NCBI GenBank assembly: GCA_022571175.1
Contig: JACZYI010000033.1
Location: 1 to 12,682, forward strand
Reading direction: 5' to 3'
Source: Pseudomonadota bacterium
Lineage (GTDB): Bacteria; Pseudomonadota; Alphaproteobacteria; Sphingomonadales; SMXR01
Length of the DNA: 12,682 bases
The stretch's first letter is position 1. Every line of letters begins with the position of its first letter. A program made the translations under genes and the position numbers. Below, one piece after another: positions 5,384 to 12,682 of this stretch. The notes under the pieces were generated by a model. It ran no database searches. It was given only the letters and a program-made list of their open reading frames with translations, and had not been told where the DNA came from.

Positions 5384-7471
5384 CTAGAAACCGGTTTCAA
5401 TAAGTGCCTCAACAGCCAGGGTTCTGGCTTCCGGTTCAAACCCGGTATCCACCAGAGCCCTGATCAGGGATGTGAGAGCCGCGTTGGAATAGTTGGAAAA
5501 ACCATCTTCCCCAATAACCGCAAGGCTCAAAAGTAAAGTTTCTCCTCTTTTTTCTTCTCTGGAAGCCACCAGCATTTGACGCCAAAGCGGGGCTGAGGGC
5601 GCACGCCCTGCATCCACCTTCGGGGCCTTCAGGCTTTCGTCCCAATAGCTGGAGGGCACTTTGTAGCCAAGCGCTTCTATTACACCCAGGAAAAAACCCA
5701 CCCGACGATATTGTTCATCAGAAGGCAGGACAGAAAGACTCTGACGCCACAGATTCAAAATATTTTCTGAGTAGGGAATCATCTCCCCCTGGTCAGCAGC
5801 TATCATCAAGGGCCATAGGTTAACAAGCGCTTTGGTCGCTTCCAGATCGGCTTTCGCCGCCAGGGAACGAACTTGCGCATACCACAGCTCTGCCAGGTCG
5901 CCCCTTCGGGCAAAAAGGCTCACACGACCCGCCGTCTCAGCAAAGGATATATACTCTTCGGTGACTGAAATGGTTTCCACAACCCTGACCAAAACCGGTG
6001 CTACCGCAGAGCGCGTGTTTTGGCGACCAGCGCGCTTCCAGCCAAGAACAACCAGGTCGGCTTTTTTCCGGGCATCGCTTTCCTCAAGGGCCATTGAATA
6101 TATCAAACCATCGATGCGCGAACCCTGCTCGGTCTCGGCCAAAATAATGACCGATTCCCTTTCGCCTTCAGTGAAACTCATGGCATCAAAGACTTTGGCC
6201 AATATTTCGCCATCGACGGCACCGCGCACTACGGCTGCTTCAGCTGCATCCGCCCTAAAATCCAGTGGCAAATCAGCCCGCTCAACGGTCGCCCGCAAAA
6301 CCATGGGCGGGGCACCATCCAGAACGTTAAAGGGCACCTCTCTTCCCACGGTCCTGAGAAGAGCAAGCGTCAGTGCGTTCAGGTCTGCGGTTGGCATGTC
6401 AGGGGCCGGGGCCAGTGTCCGTTCACCTTCTGCATCGATCAAAGCAAGATCAAGCACTTCTTCAACCAGCCTCACAAAATATCTGGGGGCCTCCCCGGTT
6501 TCAGCCAAAAGGCTCAAACTAAATGAAGTGCCTGCCTCATCACCACTCAAAGCCTGGCAAAAGGACAAGACCTTGAGCCAATACGCGGCCCCATCCTCCG
6601 ACCGAGCATTATGGGAAGCCGCACAGGCCCCAGCCACATCGCCGTCAAGAAGATAGGCATCAACCCGCAATCTCTGAATGGCGGGCGACAATAATTCCCC
6701 CGGTATTCGATCGAGCATACTCAGGAGCCCCGAGAGTTTCCCGCCATAGGCAAGCTTTTCAAGCCGCACCTCCAAAAGCCCCAAATCAATGAATTCCGCC
6801 AGTTCCGGATCGCGCCCGGCCAATCGGGTGGCACCAGCTGGCAAAGGGAGATTGGTGGCCGACAACAAGACCCTGTTAACGATCTCATTCACTGCCGGCG
6901 AGCGTGTTGCCACCGGCATCATGGCAAACAGTATTTCTATTTTTTCGCGCGCAGTACCCAACCAGACATCGGCACGCAACCCGCCAGTGGAGGGGGTTAA
7001 TAATCCAATAGTGGCGGGGTCCAGTCTGTCCAGTTCTCCCAACTCATCGACCCGGCCCAAATCATCTGCCCTGAAGGGGTCATCTTCCGATAAGTCTTCC
7101 TCACCCTTATTGTCATCACTATTGGAATCCTCATCAATTTCAGAGACCGCGATAGTATCATCACGGGTGGGCTCGTCCGCTTGAGTCTCTCCCACCGCTA
7201 TTGGAGCCTCCACATTGGCCGCTATGGTTCCAAGGGGCACATAGGGGCCGGGCAGAATGGATCTCGGAGTGCCAATAGTATCATCTTGCTCGAGCATGGG
7301 TCCAATTCGAGACCCCAAATTTTGCTCTTCAGAGCGCTGATCGTCGCCACTCTGCTCCTGGGCAACGGATGGATATGCCAGCAAAAAGAATGGTAAAGCA
7401 AAAATGATCGCCAAACCTTTTTTGAAATTCGGAACTTTTTTGATTGTCGCTTTATCTTGGAAAATCATCAT
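5384..7471 (-). CDS. Secreted or periplasmic helical-repeat protein of unknown function
   Basis: The function is not known to me. From ATG 7469-7471 the product has 695 residues. Residues 1-37 look like a signal peptide: lysines at 8-18, a hydrophobic stretch at 19-33, and a likely cut at PSVA|QEQ (after A37). Residues about 98-150 are a very acidic linker rich in Asp, Glu and Ser. From about 150 to the end it is Leu/Ala-rich and looks like stacked helix pairs (TPR/SEL-like in feel, no clear consensus). I recall similar large secreted proteins beside xerD in Rhodospirillales, sometimes loosely annotated as antifreeze-glycopeptide-like; I do not trust that name. The frame stays open up to ATG 7496-7498, nine codons earlier; I prefer 7471 (or the next ATG, 7466-7468) because it leaves a normal signal peptide and only a 20-base overlap with the small gene upstream. 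No good Shine-Dalgarno is seen, which suggests translational coupling. xerD follows after 26 bases. Confidence 0.85.
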   Translation of the reverse strand: MMIFQDKATIKKVPNFKKGLAIIFALPFFLLAYPSVAQEQSGDDQRSEEQNLGSRIGPMLEQDDTIGTPRSILPGPYVPLGTIAANVEAPIAVGETQADEPTRDDTIAVSEIDEDSNSDDNKGEEDLSEDDPFRADDLGRVDELGELDRLDPATIGLLTPSTGGLRADVWLGTAREKIEILFAMMPVATRSPAVNEIVNRVLLSATNLPLPAGATRLAGRDPELAEFIDLGLLEVRLEKLAYGGKLSGLLSMLDRIPGELLSPAIQRLRVDAYLLDGDVAGACAASHNARSEDGAAYWLKVLSFCQALSGDEAGTSFSLSLLAETGEAPRYFVRLVEEVLDLALIDAEGERTLAPAPDMPTADLNALTLALLRTVGREVPFNVLDGAPPMVLRATVERADLPLDFRADAAEAAVVRGAVDGEILAKVFDAMSFTEGERESVIILAETEQGSRIDGLIYSMALEESDARKKADLVVLGWKRAGRQNTRSAVAPVLVRVVETISVTEEYISFAETAGRVSLFARRGDLAELWYAQVRSLAAKADLEATKALVNLWPLMIAADQGEMIPYSENILNLWRQSLSVLPSDEQYRRVGFFLGVIEALGYKVPSSYWDESLKAPKVDAGRAPSAPLWRQMLVASREEKRGETLLLSLAVIGEDGFSNYSNAALTSLIRALVDTGFEPEARTLAVEALIETGF

Positions 7472-7592
7472 CGGGCAAAACCCGTTCAACCTTCTCACCA
7501 GGCGCTGGAATATCCCAGCTCATGAGGGCAAAAACGCCAACGGCCAACGCGACTACAAGCGCCGCCATAACTATGGTTTTTACTCTTTTCAT
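7452..7592 (-). CDS. Small single-pass membrane protein, 46 residues
   Basis: ATG 7590-7592 is preceded by AAGG four bases upstream and opens a 46-codon frame ending at TAA 7452-7454. The product starts MKRVKTIV, has one hydrophobic segment at about residues 6-24, and then a polar tail with the segments WDIPAPGEKVERV and DDDFPR. The positive N-terminus and negative tail suggest insertion with the tail in the periplasm. I recall short proteins with a WDIPAP-like tail ending in FPR beside this secreted protein in other Alphaproteobacteria, but could not check. Its last 20 bases overlap the start of the large secreted-protein gene; the ATGATG of that gene is read here as part of the Asp run. The two are therefore likely coupled and may act together at the membrane. 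Function unknown. Evidence for coding: start, ribosome site, membrane segment, overlap. Confidence 0.72.
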   Translation of the reverse strand: MKRVKTIVMAALVVALAVGVFALMSWDIPAPGEKVERVLPDDDFPR

Positions 7593-7860
7593 GTCACCTT
7601 CATTCAACTACGACTGCCAGCAAAATCACAGGCATTGACCGATTGGGGCAAAATGGGGGAACTGAATATAAATGCCCGTCCAAAACCACCACTGTCTGAT
7701 CCTTCTATGGGAATATGGCGGAAATTAGAAGTCCGATCATGGAAAATCGAAGTCATTTTTCCCACCAGCACTAGAATTGCAGAAGAATTGCCCTAATATA
7801 TGGCAAGCGAGACACATGTTGAGAGCCAAACCGGCTCGCCGCCGCGAGATTGACGGGACT
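7593..7860. other. Divergent intergenic region, 268 bases
   Basis: It must hold promoters for the minus-strand operon and for the plus-strand CNNM gene, but I found no pair of boxes good enough to call. A TAATAT lies at 7794-7799, and an AGAATTGC sequence occurs twice at about 7772-7789. No RNA gene and no remnant of aroK or aroB is recognisable. Confidence 0.4.
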
Positions 7861-9153
7861 ATGACCACAATATTATTGATAACACTCATCGCCATTTTGG
7901 TGCTGTTGGCCATCTCTGCCTTTTTCTCGGGCTCGGAAACGGCACTGACAGCTGCATCCAAGGCAAGATTGCACCAATTGGCCAAGGAGGGTGATGTCCG
8001 TGCCATTCGGGTGCTGGGGCTGATTGAGGACCGGGAACGTCTTATTGGTGGTATTTTGCTCGGTAATAATCTGGTGAATATTCTGGCTTCCGCCCTCGCG
8101 ACAGGAATTTTGATTTCCTTTTTTGGTGAAACCGGCATTTTTTATGCCACCCTTATTATGACGGTTTTGATCCTCATTTTTGCCGAAGTGATGCCCAAAA
8201 CTTTTGCCCTTTCCAACCCGGATCGCATGGCACTTTCCGTGGGACGAGTGATCGCGGCTGTGACCTGGATTTTCTCTCCTCTGGTTAATGTGGTGCATGT
8301 AATTTCGCGCGGAACTCTGAATATTCTGGGCGTCAAAGTAAGCTCCGGCGATTTGCTCTCTGCCGAGGAAGAGATTCGTGGCCACATTGATCTTAAAGCC
8401 AGCGAAGGTAAAATCATCAAAGAACATCGGGATATGCTGGACAGCGTGCTCGACTTTGAGGATGTGCTGGTGGGAGATGTTATGGTTCATCGCAACAGCA
8501 TAATGATGATTAACATCAGGGAACCTGCCGATACTGTTGTTTCCAAAGCAATTCGCAGCCCGTTCACGCGCATACCTCTCTATCGGGACAATGCTGAGAA
8601 TATTGTGGGTGTGCTGCACGCCAAGGATATTCTGCGGGCCGTGCACAACCAGCAAATGAGTGTTGATATTGAAAAAATCATGTCCGAGCCCTGGTTTGTT
8701 CCTGAGACAACCACTCTTTTGGAACAACTGGATTCCTTCAGGGACCGGCGTTCTCATTTCGCTCTGGTGGTGGATGAATATGGTGCCTTGATGGGGCTGG
8801 TCACCCTCGAAGACATTCTGGAAGAAATTGTGGGCGAGATTACGGACGAACATGACCAGGCCATGCCGGGCCTTGAACTTGATTCTGACGGAGCTATTCG
8901 GGTCAAGGGGAGCGTGACACTCCGTGATTTGAACCGCCGGTTCGACTGGTCATTGCCCGATGAAGAGGCCATCACCATTGCCGGTCTGTTGATTAACGAA
9001 TCCCGGTCAATCCCGGTCGTCGGCGAGTGTTTCTCATATTTCGGATTTGAGTTTGAGGTTCTTGGGCGCATGCGGAATCAAATAACTGAAGTAAAAATTA
9101 TGGCACGGGCGAAACCCGCCGCGGACTCTGTCCTCGTGAGGACCAAATCTTAA
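7861..9153 (+). CDS. CNNM/CBS-domain membrane protein (CorC/HlyC family), putative divalent-cation transporter
   Basis: Proteins of this family are linked to Mg2+/Co2+ or related cation efflux in the inner membrane; the older name hemolysin is misleading. From ATG 7861 the product has 430 residues, the usual size. The CNNM (DUF21) membrane domain covers about 1-190, with hydrophobic segments near 3-22, 62-88, 93-112 and 127-148, and family motifs FFSGSETALTAAS (21-33), GNNLVNILASALAT (68-81) and AEVMPKT (108-114). The CBS pair is at about 203-325 (DVMVHR, ending LVTLEDILEEIVGEI), and the CorC_HlyC C-terminal domain at about 337-414. The frame is open 28 codons further upstream, but that part is not membrane-like and I reject it. 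The 3' end overlaps bolA on the other strand by four bases. Substrate is not evident from the sequence. Confidence 0.92.
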   Translation: MTTILLITLIAILVLLAISAFFSGSETALTAASKARLHQLAKEGDVRAIRVLGLIEDRERLIGGILLGNNLVNILASALATGILISFFGETGIFYATLIMTVLILIFAEVMPKTFALSNPDRMALSVGRVIAAVTWIFSPLVNVVHVISRGTLNILGVKVSSGDLLSAEEEIRGHIDLKASEGKIIKEHRDMLDSVLDFEDVLVGDVMVHRNSIMMINIREPADTVVSKAIRSPFTRIPLYRDNAENIVGVLHAKDILRAVHNQQMSVDIEKIMSEPWFVPETTTLLEQLDSFRDRRSHFALVVDEYGALMGLVTLEDILEEIVGEITDEHDQAMPGLELDSDGAIRVKGSVTLRDLNRRFDWSLPDEEAITIAGLLINESRSIPVVGECFSYFGFEFEVLGRMRNQITEVKIMARAKPAADSVLVRTKS

Positions 9154-9422
9154 GCCTCGCTCTCCGGTATACTGATTTTGAGTGAAAGTGCGTGAACCGG
9201 GCCCGCAAGTTCTTCTTTTAATGCTGTGTAAACAAGGCGCTGGCGGTCTATCCTGGAAAGTCCCTTGAAGACTGCCGCGCAAATGTCCACAGCGAAATGA
9301 CTATTACCTCCCTCCCGCCAGCCCGAATGGCCCTCATGCATATGGGATTGGTCGACAATCTCCAATTTGGTCGGCGAAAATGCAGCGCGGAGTTTTTCTT
9401 CCATGGTGGATTTTAGAGGCAT
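9150..9422 (-). CDS. bolA: BolA family protein
   Basis: BolA proteins pair with monothiol glutaredoxins on [2Fe-2S] clusters in iron sensing and cluster delivery; some affect cell shape and stress response. The 90-residue product is a single BolA domain of normal length, with the loop SHMHEGHSGWREGGNSHF (26-43) and the C-terminal helix motif PVHALSL (75-81), whose H77 matches the conserved cluster-ligand histidine of the family. The SHxHxGH loop points to a BolA1-type rather than an IbaG-type protein. The start is ATG 9420-9422; the ATG six codons later is an alternative. The stop codon (complement of 9150-9152) shares bases with the CNNM stop on the other strand. It is divergent from the J-domain gene, with only 56 bases between them, so both promoters must sit in or near that short gap. 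Confidence 0.95.
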   Translation of the reverse strand: MPLKSTMEEKLRAAFSPTKLEIVDQSHMHEGHSGWREGGNSHFAVDICAAVFKGLSRIDRQRLVYTALKEELAGPVHALSLKISIPESEA

Positions 9423-9478
9423 CTTTCCATTTTCTCCGTTAAACTCAATCCGGTCTCTTAAAAACCTAGCAGAAGCAA

Positions 9479-10045
9479 TTGAAAAAATACGAGAAATTTC
9501 ACGGTCGCAACGCCGAAAGTCCCCACCGTTGCTTTTGGGAGGGCTGTCCTCACAAGGGTGAATTCAAAGCACCCCATAAGGGAGAGACCGAAAGGCCTGC
9601 GCTCTGGTTCTGTTTGGACCATATCCGCGTCTATAATGCCCAATGGAATTTCTTTCGTGACATGGGCATTGAAGACGTGAGCGCCTTCAGGCAGGCGGAT
9701 GCAGCTTGGCACAGGCCGACCTGGCCCCTGGGCGCTGGAGCGGGTGGCTGGTCGGGACCAAATATCCAATATGTGGATCACCATGACATTCTGGATGGTG
9801 CAGGCGGACATCTCGCCGATAAAGGTCCGCTCAACCGTCCGCTCTCGAAAGATGATATTAAAGCCCTTGTCATTCTGGGCCTTGACGCCTGCGCCCGGGT
9901 TTCTGATATAAGAAAGCGCTATCGGGCGTTGGTCAAAAAATATCACCCGGACGCCGGAGGCGGAACATCAAAATCCGATCACATGTTGCGAGAAGTGATC
10001 AAAGCCTTTAATCAGCTACAGGATGGACTTGCCTCACTTGGGTGA
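9479..10045 (+). CDS. J-domain (DnaJ-like) protein with an N-terminal Cys/His site
   Basis: The C-terminal part of this 188-residue protein is a J-domain, which stimulates the ATPase of a DnaK-type Hsp70: helix RKRYRALVKKYHPD with HPD at 156-158. The N-terminal half has C18, C23, C45 and H48, spaced like a small zinc-binding site, then a Trp-rich stretch (RPTWPLGAG). There is no G/F region or classic DnaJ zinc domain, so it is a specialised J-protein. It is a known conserved neighbour of bolA and cobS in Alphaproteobacteria, as far as I recall. The start is TTG 9479-9481: an in-frame TAG lies four codons before it, and the next ATG would delete the Cys/His site. The ribosome site is weak. cobS begins 48 bases after it ends, so it may serve as a chaperone for CobS/CobT; that is inference. 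Confidence 0.88.
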   Translation: MKKYEKFHGRNAESPHRCFWEGCPHKGEFKAPHKGETERPALWFCLDHIRVYNAQWNFFRDMGIEDVSAFRQADAAWHRPTWPLGAGAGGWSGPNIQYVDHHDILDGAGGHLADKGPLNRPLSKDDIKALVILGLDACARVSDIRKRYRALVKKYHPDAGGGTSKSDHMLREVIKAFNQLQDGLASLG

Positions 10046-10054
10046 GACCCGCGA

Positions 10055-10091
10055 AAAAGCGAATTGAAAAGCCAGAAAAGCGAATTGAAAA
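10055..10091 (+). repeat. 16-bp direct repeat, period 21, just before the cobS ATG
   Basis: AAAAGCGAATTGAAAA occurs at 10055-10070 and, unchanged, at 10076-10091. The period of 21 keeps reading frame, so an upstream TTG start for cobS would encode a repeated KSELK-type peptide. It sits where the ribosome should bind. Confidence 0.85.
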
Positions 10092-10093
10092 TA

Positions 10094-11101
10094 ATGAATA
10101 AAACCGCAACCGCATCACTCACAGAGCTGAACCTGCCCGACCGCCGTATCGCGGCGCGGAAAGTTTTTGGCATCGATATGGATATGGACGTACCCGCTTT
10201 TTCAGCGCGGGGGGAGCATGTGCCCGATATTGATGAGAGTTATGTTTTTGACCCTGAGACCACCAAGGCCATTCTGGCCGGTTTTACCTATAACCGACGA
10301 GTTTTGATTCAGGGCTTTCATGGAACCGGAAAATCCACCCATATTGAGCAGGTAGCGGCCCGGCTGAACTGGCCCTGCATCCGCATTAATCTGGACAGCC
10401 ACATCAGCCGTATCGACTTGATCGGCAAAGACGCAATTGTGCTCAAGGATGGCATGCAGGTGACAGAATTTCGGGAGGGTTTGCTGCCCTGGGCCATTCA
10501 GTCGCCCACGGCTCTGGTATTCGACGAATATGATGCCGGTCGCCCGGATGTGATGTTTGTCATCCAGCGCGTATTGGAAGTGGAAGGAAAGCTGACCCTG
10601 CTGGATCAAAATACCATTATTCGCCCACATCCTGCCTTTCGGCTTTTTGCAACCTCCAACACGGTTGGCCTGGGCGATACCACCGGGCTCTATCATGGCA
10701 CCCAACAAATCAATCAGGGACAAATGGACCGATGGAACATTATGGCCACGCTCAACTATCTGTCCCATGAGGCCGAATGCAAGATTGTTCTGTCCAAGGA
10801 GCCTGAGCTAAATAACAAGACCGGACGGGAACTGGTTTCAAAAATGGTGCGGGTGGCAGACTTGACAAGGGCAGGCTTTATGGCTGGCGAAATTTCCACC
10901 GTAATGTCGCCCAGAACAGTGATTATGTGGGCCCAGAATGCCAGTATATTTGATGATATTGACTTTGGCTTTCGGGTTACCTTTCTGAACAAATGTGATG
11001 AAGCAGAACGCTCGATTGTAGCGGAATATTATCAGCGTTGCTTCGGTAAGGAGCTGCCCGAATCGGCCTTGAATATTGAGGACGCAGCCAGCAAGACATA
11101 A
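10094..11101 (+). CDS. cobS: Aerobic cobaltochelatase subunit CobS (AAA+ ATPase)
   Basis: CobS and CobT form a two-ring ATP-driven complex that works with CobN to insert cobalt into hydrogenobyrinic acid a,c-diamide in the oxygen-dependent cobalamin pathway. From ATG 10094 the product has 335 residues, a normal length. Walker A GFHGTGKST is at 74-82, Walker B ALVFDEYD at 140-147, and sensor-1-like ATSN at 186-189. The segment GLGDTTGLYHGTQQINQGQ is strongly typical of CobS. A TTG at 10064 in the same frame would add ten residues, all from the direct repeat; I prefer the ATG because CobS relatives begin near it. Neither start has a clear Shine-Dalgarno. The stop TAA shares its last base with the ATG of cobT, so translation is probably coupled and keeps the two subunits in ratio. 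Confidence 0.95.
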   Translation: MNKTATASLTELNLPDRRIAARKVFGIDMDMDVPAFSARGEHVPDIDESYVFDPETTKAILAGFTYNRRVLIQGFHGTGKSTHIEQVAARLNWPCIRINLDSHISRIDLIGKDAIVLKDGMQVTEFREGLLPWAIQSPTALVFDEYDAGRPDVMFVIQRVLEVEGKLTLLDQNTIIRPHPAFRLFATSNTVGLGDTTGLYHGTQQINQGQMDRWNIMATLNYLSHEAECKIVLSKEPELNNKTGRELVSKMVRVADLTRAGFMAGEISTVMSPRTVIMWAQNASIFDDIDFGFRVTFLNKCDEAERSIVAEYYQRCFGKELPESALNIEDAASKT

Positions 11102-12682
11102 TGGTTCACTACGGGGCAAAAAAACAACAGTTTAAAACCGCGGTCAAAGCCACAACTCGCGCCATCGCCGAAGATGGCGAACTGAGGGTGGATTATGCCA
11201 TCGCGGAGAACAACACTCAGCCCGAAGGATTGACCCTGCCCGAACCTACCGATGCCCTGAAAGCGCGGGAAGTCAGCCGCATAAGGGGCCTGGCTGATTC
11301 TTATGCCCTCAGACGCCGCTATCATGATCGGGATATCCACAGTGCGCGCCAGCCAAAAACTCCTTCCGCTTTGGGTGTTTATGATTCGATTGAACAGATA
11401 AGGGTCGAGTGTATCGGTGCCCGCGACATGGTGGGGGTCGCCAAAAATCTCAATGCTGTTCAAACCGAGCGCTGTCGCGAGGCAGGACTTTTTTCTGCCA
11501 CTGCAGAGGAGCAGATTTCCTTGTCAGCAGTGCTTGATCTGCTGGTTCGGGAGCGGCTGATTGATACAGCGCCCCCTAAAGGCACTGCGCCTGCCCTCAA
11601 ATTAATTCAGAGCTCGATTGAGTCCCGCGCTGGAAAACACTTGGATCAATTGAAAGACTGCATGGAGAACCAGGCCAGCTTTGCCGAGACCGTACGGAAG
11701 ATTTTGGGTGATCTTGATCTGTTGAGCGATCTCGATTCAGAAAATCAAGAAGCGGGAGAGGATGGCTCGGATGCCACCAACCCCAATGCACAAGGTTCTG
11801 AAGAGGGCTCAGGCGATGATCTTCCCCATGAAATGGATGATGAAAGTGCCGCGTTAGAAGCCGAAGACGCCATCAGCGGTGTTCCCATAGACGCCGATAT
11901 GAGCGAAGATGGTGACGAGTCTGCCATGCAGGATATAGGAGATGCCGCCGCGCCCTGGCGCCCCAATATGCCGTTCTCAGAAATGCCAGAGAGCGCTTTT
12001 TATAAAATATTTACGCGTGAATTCGATGAGGTTATCGCGGCCACTGACCTGGCCAGCGAAGAAGAGCTTACCAGGCTCCGCGCACAGCTGGACCGGCAAC
12101 TGGAGCCCCTGCAAAACATCATCACAAAGCTTGCCAACCGCTTGCAGCGCAAGTTGATGGCTAAACAAAATCGCTGGTGGGAATTTGATCTTGATGAAGG
12201 ATTGCTGGATTCGGCCAAGCTTGCCCGGGTCATCACCAACCCAATGTCTCCCTTGACCTTCAAGCGCGAGGTGGAAAATATTTTTCGGGATACGATTGTG
12301 ACCCTTCTGATCGACAATTCCGGTTCCATGCGGGGCCGGCCAATCTCGGTGGCCGCACTCAGCGCTGATATTCTAACACGCACCCTGGAGCGGTGCGGTG
12401 TGCGCGTGGAAATTCTGGGCTTTACCACCAAGGCCTGGAAGGGTGGCAAAACGCGTGAGAAATGGCTGTCAGAGGGCAAGGCCGCTCATCCGGGACGGCT
12501 GAATGAACTTCGCCATATTATCTATAAAACTGCAGACATGCCTTGGCGGCGGGCACGAAAAAGCCTGGGACTTATGATGCGGGAAGGTTTGTTGAAGGAA
12601 AATATTGATGGCGAGGCGCTTCTCTGGGCTCATGACAGGCTGCTGGCACGAGCGGAAGAGCGATGCATTTTGATGGTTATTT
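11101..12682 (+). CDS. cobT: Aerobic cobaltochelatase subunit CobT (VWA domain), 3' end cut by window
   Basis: CobT is the integrin-I-like partner of CobS, comparable to the D subunit of magnesium chelatase. ATG 11101-11103 overlaps the cobS stop (TAATG). The frame is open for 527 codons to the window edge. The N-terminal part (about 1-205) is helical. A long acidic linker with many Asp, Glu and Ser follows (about 205-283). The conserved WRPNMPFSEMPESAFYKIFT-type region starts near 284. The VWA domain has a MIDAS motif DNSGSM at 405-410. The family is usually somewhat over 600 residues, so the end of the VWA domain is missing here only because of the window edge. No cobN or other cobalamin genes are in view. 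Identification is secure from the order, the linker and the MIDAS motif. Confidence 0.94.
   Translation, partial: MVHYGAKKQQFKTAVKATTRAIAEDGELRVDYAIAENNTQPEGLTLPEPTDALKAREVSRIRGLADSYALRRRYHDRDIHSARQPKTPSALGVYDSIEQIRVECIGARDMVGVAKNLNAVQTERCREAGLFSATAEEQISLSAVLDLLVRERLIDTAPPKGTAPALKLIQSSIESRAGKHLDQLKDCMENQASFAETVRKILGDLDLLSDLDSENQEAGEDGSDATNPNAQGSEEGSGDDLPHEMDDESAALEAEDAISGVPIDADMSEDGDESAMQDIGDAAAPWRPNMPFSEMPESAFYKIFTREFDEVIAATDLASEEELTRLRAQLDRQLEPLQNIITKLANRLQRKLMAKQNRWWEFDLDEGLLDSAKLARVITNPMSPLTFKREVENIFRDTIVTLLIDNSGSMRGRPISVAALSADILTRTLERCGVRVEILGFTTKAWKGGKTREKWLSEGKAAHPGRLNELRHIIYKTADMPWRRARKSLGLMMREGLLKENIDGEALLWAHDRLLARAEERCILMVI

Noticed and set aside
5832..6656. 274-codon plus-strand open frame antisense to the large secreted-protein gene
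   Set aside because: Ser/Arg/Ala-rich composition typical of an antisense shadow; no domain, and the minus-strand gene has a signal peptide and sensible neighbours.
7777..7860. 28-codon upstream extension of the CNNM protein
   Set aside because: Polar, Arg-rich and unlike family N-termini; starting at 7861 puts the first membrane segment at the expected place and length.
7873..8853. 326-codon minus-strand open frame antisense to the CNNM gene
   Set aside because: His/Asn/Gln-rich, no family resemblance, and it lies fully over clear CNNM and CBS domains on the other strand.
9458..9946. 162-codon minus-strand frame antisense to the J-domain gene
   Set aside because: The plus strand carries the HPD motif and the Cys/His site; the antisense product resembles nothing.

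Overview
The window looks like a piece of an alphaproteobacterial chromosome. The evidence is the gene content and order (accA next to xerD; a CNNM/CorC protein, BolA, a zinc-site J-domain protein and cobS-cobT in a row), the protein sequences, and a class Ia ribonucleotide reductase whose large subunit has no ATP cone. Genus or order cannot be fixed by eye; a Rhodospirillales-like or related marine lineage is my guess. Several genes start with GTG or TTG. All the main genes are recognisable and most have normal lengths.

Layout. (1) Positions 1-211 are AT-rich (67 G/C in the first 180 bases) and carry the end of an unrecognised plus-strand reading frame plus the start of a second one. They abut the 3' end of nrdB, which is cut short. 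This is either an assembly chimera or a real insertion. (2) 212-2961, minus strand: nrdA then nrdB, an operon for deoxyribonucleotide synthesis. A 16-bp sequence repeated three times spans the nrdA stop codon. (3) 2962-3386: a 425-base non-coding region upstream of nrdA with two DnaA-box matches, a possible promoter and several hairpins. (4) 3387-7592, minus strand: a run of four genes in transcription order: a 46-residue membrane peptide (not previously listed because it is short), a large secreted helical protein of unknown function, xerD, and accA. The first three overlap or nearly touch. (5) 7593-7860: a divergent intergenic region. (6) 7861-9153, plus: a CNNM/CBS/CorC-type membrane protein, convergent with bolA (9150-9422, minus), with which it shares a TTAA for both stop codons. 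(7) 9479-12682, plus: J-domain protein, cobS, cobT. cobT runs off the right edge.

How the genes fit together. nrdAB supplies dNTPs, accA supplies malonyl-CoA for fatty acids, and XerD resolves chromosome dimers, so the left half serves replication and growth. The DnaA boxes suggest nrdAB may be tied to replication initiation. The right half has a metal theme: a putative divalent-cation transporter, the iron-sulfur-linked BolA, a zinc-site J-protein and the AAA+/VWA parts of the aerobic cobaltochelatase, but no cobN in view. I see no CRISPR array, tRNA, rRNA, insertion sequence or prophage module. The best candidates for something undescribed are the small-peptide/secreted-protein pair, the J-protein-CobS-CobT module, and the structured nrdA leader.
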